Assembly (NCBI GenBank): GCA_947495775.1
Contig: CANMAQ010000019.1
Coordinates: 1 to 64,000 of the forward strand
Direction of reading: 5' to 3'
DNA: 64,000 nucleotides
Source: Jejuia algarum
Lineage (GTDB): Bacteria; Bacteroidota; Bacteroidia; Flavobacteriales; Flavobacteriaceae
Shown: in pieces, positions 62,658 to 64,000 of the stretch
Numbering within the stretch: the first letter of the stretch is position 1
Layout: each line of letters starts with the position of its first letter
The notes under the pieces: model-generated
Databases searched by the model: none
What the model was told of the DNA's origin: nothing
Seen by the model: only the letters and a program-made list of their open reading frames with translations
Program-made: the position numbers and the translations under genes

Positions 62658-62730
62658 ACGGGTTTAGCTCAGTTGGTAGAGCACTGGTCTCCAAAACCAG
62701 TTGTCGGGAGTTCGAGCCTCTCAACCCGTG
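62658..62730 (+). tRNA. tRNA-Trp (anticodon CCA)
   Basis: 73 nt; acceptor ACGGGTT/AACCCGT, anticodon loop CTCCAAA with CCA, T-loop AGTTCGAGCCT. Discriminator G as in other tRNA-Trp. Confidence 0.95.
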
Positions 62731-62804
62731 CAAATTAAATCGAGTAAATGCAGATTTACTCAATAATTTAAATAAGGACACCGTCCTTTTAAAAAATAGT
62801 AAAG

Positions 62805-62999
62805 ATGGCTGGAATAGTAACATACGTAAAAGAATCATTCGAAGAGCTTAAAAATAATGTGTCATGGCCAACCTGGGCAGAAGCACAAAGCTTAACAGTG
62901 CTTGTTGCCGTGTTTTCTGTTTTATTCTCTCTTGCTATTTGGGGTATAGATACTGTTTTTAGTAAAGTTATAACGTCTTACTTTGATTTAATTAAATAA
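62805..62999 (+). CDS. secE: Preprotein translocase subunit SecE
   Basis: A 64-aa protein with the conserved amphipathic part VKESFEELKNNVSWPTWAEAQS and one membrane helix (LTVLVAVFSVLFSLAIWGIDTVF). It clamps SecY in the translocon. Located between tRNA-Trp and nusG, 12 bases before the latter. Confidence 0.96.
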   Translation: MAGIVTYVKESFEELKNNVSWPTWAEAQSLTVLVAVFSVLFSLAIWGIDTVFSKVITSYFDLIK

Positions 63000-63011
63000 A
63001 ACACATTTAAC

Positions 63012-63566
63012 ATGTCTGAAGTAAGTGAAAAGAAATGGTATGTTGTAAGGGCTGTAAGTGGTCAAGAAAACAAAATAAAAACCTATATCGAGAATGAAAT
63101 TACGCGACTAGGTTTACAAGATTATGTAGATCAAGTATTAGTCCCTACAGAAAAAGTAGTTCAAATTCGAAACGGTAAAAAAACTCAGAAAGAAAAAGTA
63201 TTCTTTCCTGGGTATATTATGGTTCAAGCTAACTTAACTGGAGAAGTACCTCATATCATTAGATCGGTAACAAACGTTATTGGATTTTTAGGTGAAACTA
63301 AAGGCGGAGACCCTGTGCCATTACGACAGTCTGAAGTAAACAGAATGTTAGGTAAGGTAGACGAGTTAACTGTAGATGAGAACGTACATGTAGCGATACC
63401 TTTTACTAAGGGAGAAACTGTTAAGGTTATCGACGGGCCATTTAATGGTTTCGATGGTACTATAGAAAATATAAACGAAGAAAAGCGTAAGCTAGAAGTA
63501 ATGGTTAAGATATTTGGAAGAAAAACACCATTAGAGCTCAGCTATATGCAGGTTGAAAAAATATAA
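63012..63566 (+). CDS. nusG: Transcription termination/antitermination protein NusG
   Basis: A 184-aa protein: NGN domain (KKWYVVRAVSGQENKIKTYIE ... VFFPGYIMVQANL) and KOW domain (GETVKVIDGPFNGFDGTIENIN). It binds RNA polymerase and links it with Rho or the ribosome. Cotranscribed with secE and rplK. Confidence 0.97.
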   Translation: MSEVSEKKWYVVRAVSGQENKIKTYIENEITRLGLQDYVDQVLVPTEKVVQIRNGKKTQKEKVFFPGYIMVQANLTGEVPHIIRSVTNVIGFLGETKGGDPVPLRQSEVNRMLGKVDELTVDENVHVAIPFTKGETVKVIDGPFNGFDGTIENINEEKRKLEVMVKIFGRKTPLELSYMQVEKI

Positions 63567-63640
63567 TAATTGTTACACTAGATAAATGATAGTACCATTT
63601 AGCTTCCACTTAAAAGTACTATCAAACTAAATTATTAAAA

Positions 63641-64000
63641 ATGGCAAAAGAATTAGGTAAAGTAGTTAAGTTACAAGTTCGGGGAGGTGCTGCGAATCCG
63701 TCGCCACCGGTTGGACCCGCTTTAGGTGCTGCTGGGGTAAACATCATGGAGTTCTGTAAGCAATTTAATGCGAGAACTCAGGATAAAGCTGGTAAAGTAT
63801 TACCAGTTGTTATTTCTGTTTACAAGGACAAGTCTTTCGATTTCGTTATCAAGACACCACCAGCTGCAGTACAATTATTAGAAGCGGCCAAGGTGAAAAA
63901 AGGTTCAGGAGAACCAAACCGAAAAAAAGTAGCTAAAGTGTCTTGGGACCAAGTAAAAACCATTGCAGAAGATAAAATGCAGGATTTAAATGCATTTACA
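63641..64000 (+). CDS. rplK: 50S ribosomal protein L11 (partial, cut by window end)
   Basis: The first 120 codons are present: MAKELGKVVKLQVRGGAAN, then PSPPVGPALGAAGVNIMEFC, typical of uL11, the base of the GTPase-associated stalk. The frame is open to the window end. It follows nusG by 74 bases, the normal order. Confidence 0.97.
   Translation, partial: MAKELGKVVKLQVRGGAANPSPPVGPALGAAGVNIMEFCKQFNARTQDKAGKVLPVVISVYKDKSFDFVIKTPPAAVQLLEAAKVKKGSGEPNRKKVAKVSWDQVKTIAEDKMQDLNAFT

Noticed and set aside
1..64000. CRISPR array
   Set aside because: No regularly spaced direct repeats were seen anywhere; the repeats found are inverted, palindromic or single pairs.

Overview
The window comes from the chromosome of a Flavobacteriaceae bacterium (Bacteroidota), probably marine. 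The evidence is promoters with the TAnnTTTG minus-7 box, A-rich leaders without Shine-Dalgarno sequences (except rpsU), a tmRNA tag ending GENNYALAA, a type IX secretion sorting domain, and typical flavobacterial genes (DUF1343/NamZ, DUF2851, DUF1361, CreD with its small regulator).

Bases 1-9960 are an AT-rich accessory region ending exactly at the 3' end of ssrA (tmRNA, minus strand, 9960-10350). It holds five single-gene or two-gene units, all on the minus strand. Each is bracketed by its own short inverted repeat, different in every unit. Upstream of each gene lies either a 26-bp palindrome or a large imperfect hairpin. Two C-terminal integrase remnants sit next to two of the palindromes, and a diverged second copy of the ssrA 3' end with its terminator lies at 935-1085. 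I read this as two related integrative elements stacked in tandem at ssrA, carrying integron-like gene cassettes. Cargo includes an AlbA_2-STAND-TPR protein (candidate phage defence), an SMI1/KNR4-like protein, a lipoprotein and unknowns. Two copies of an IS1182-family element (one cut by the window edge, one with a nonsense mutation) and one intact IS110-family element have inserted among the cassettes.

From 10.4 to 64 kb the layout is that of an ordinary chromosome. 10.6-16 kb: a membrane/envelope operon (DUF1361, DUF2809, SanA/YdcF, Coq4-like) and a creD/regulator locus with two matching palindromic operators. 16.4-19.6 kb: kdsA and typA. 19.8-27.2 kb: a surface-polysaccharide locus with two flippases, a phosphoethanolamine-transferase-like enzyme and three glycosyltransferases. 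27.3-30.2 kb: a fibre-like secreted protein coupled to a T9SS-exported subtilisin. 30.2-41.6 kb: FtsE-like ATPase, a large TPR protein with an outer-membrane barrel, NamZ and a LolC/E-type permease.

41.8-51.2 kb holds two converging operons of the circularly permuted ATP-grasp / alpha-E / transglutaminase family, a predicted peptide-synthesis or peptide-tagging system of unknown product. The plus-strand operon ends in an overlooked 26-codon ORF with a hexaglutamine C terminus, translationally coupled to the alpha-E gene, which could encode a peptide substrate.

51.5-60.6 kb: DUF2721, DUF2851, PspC, a potassium channel, an alanine/sodium symporter, a helix-hairpin-helix protein, an acyl-CoA dehydrogenase, rpsU, xerC-like and hpf. 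60.6-64 kb: the translation cluster tRNA-Thr, Tyr, Gly, Thr, tuf, tRNA-Trp, secE, nusG, rplK (cut by the window end).
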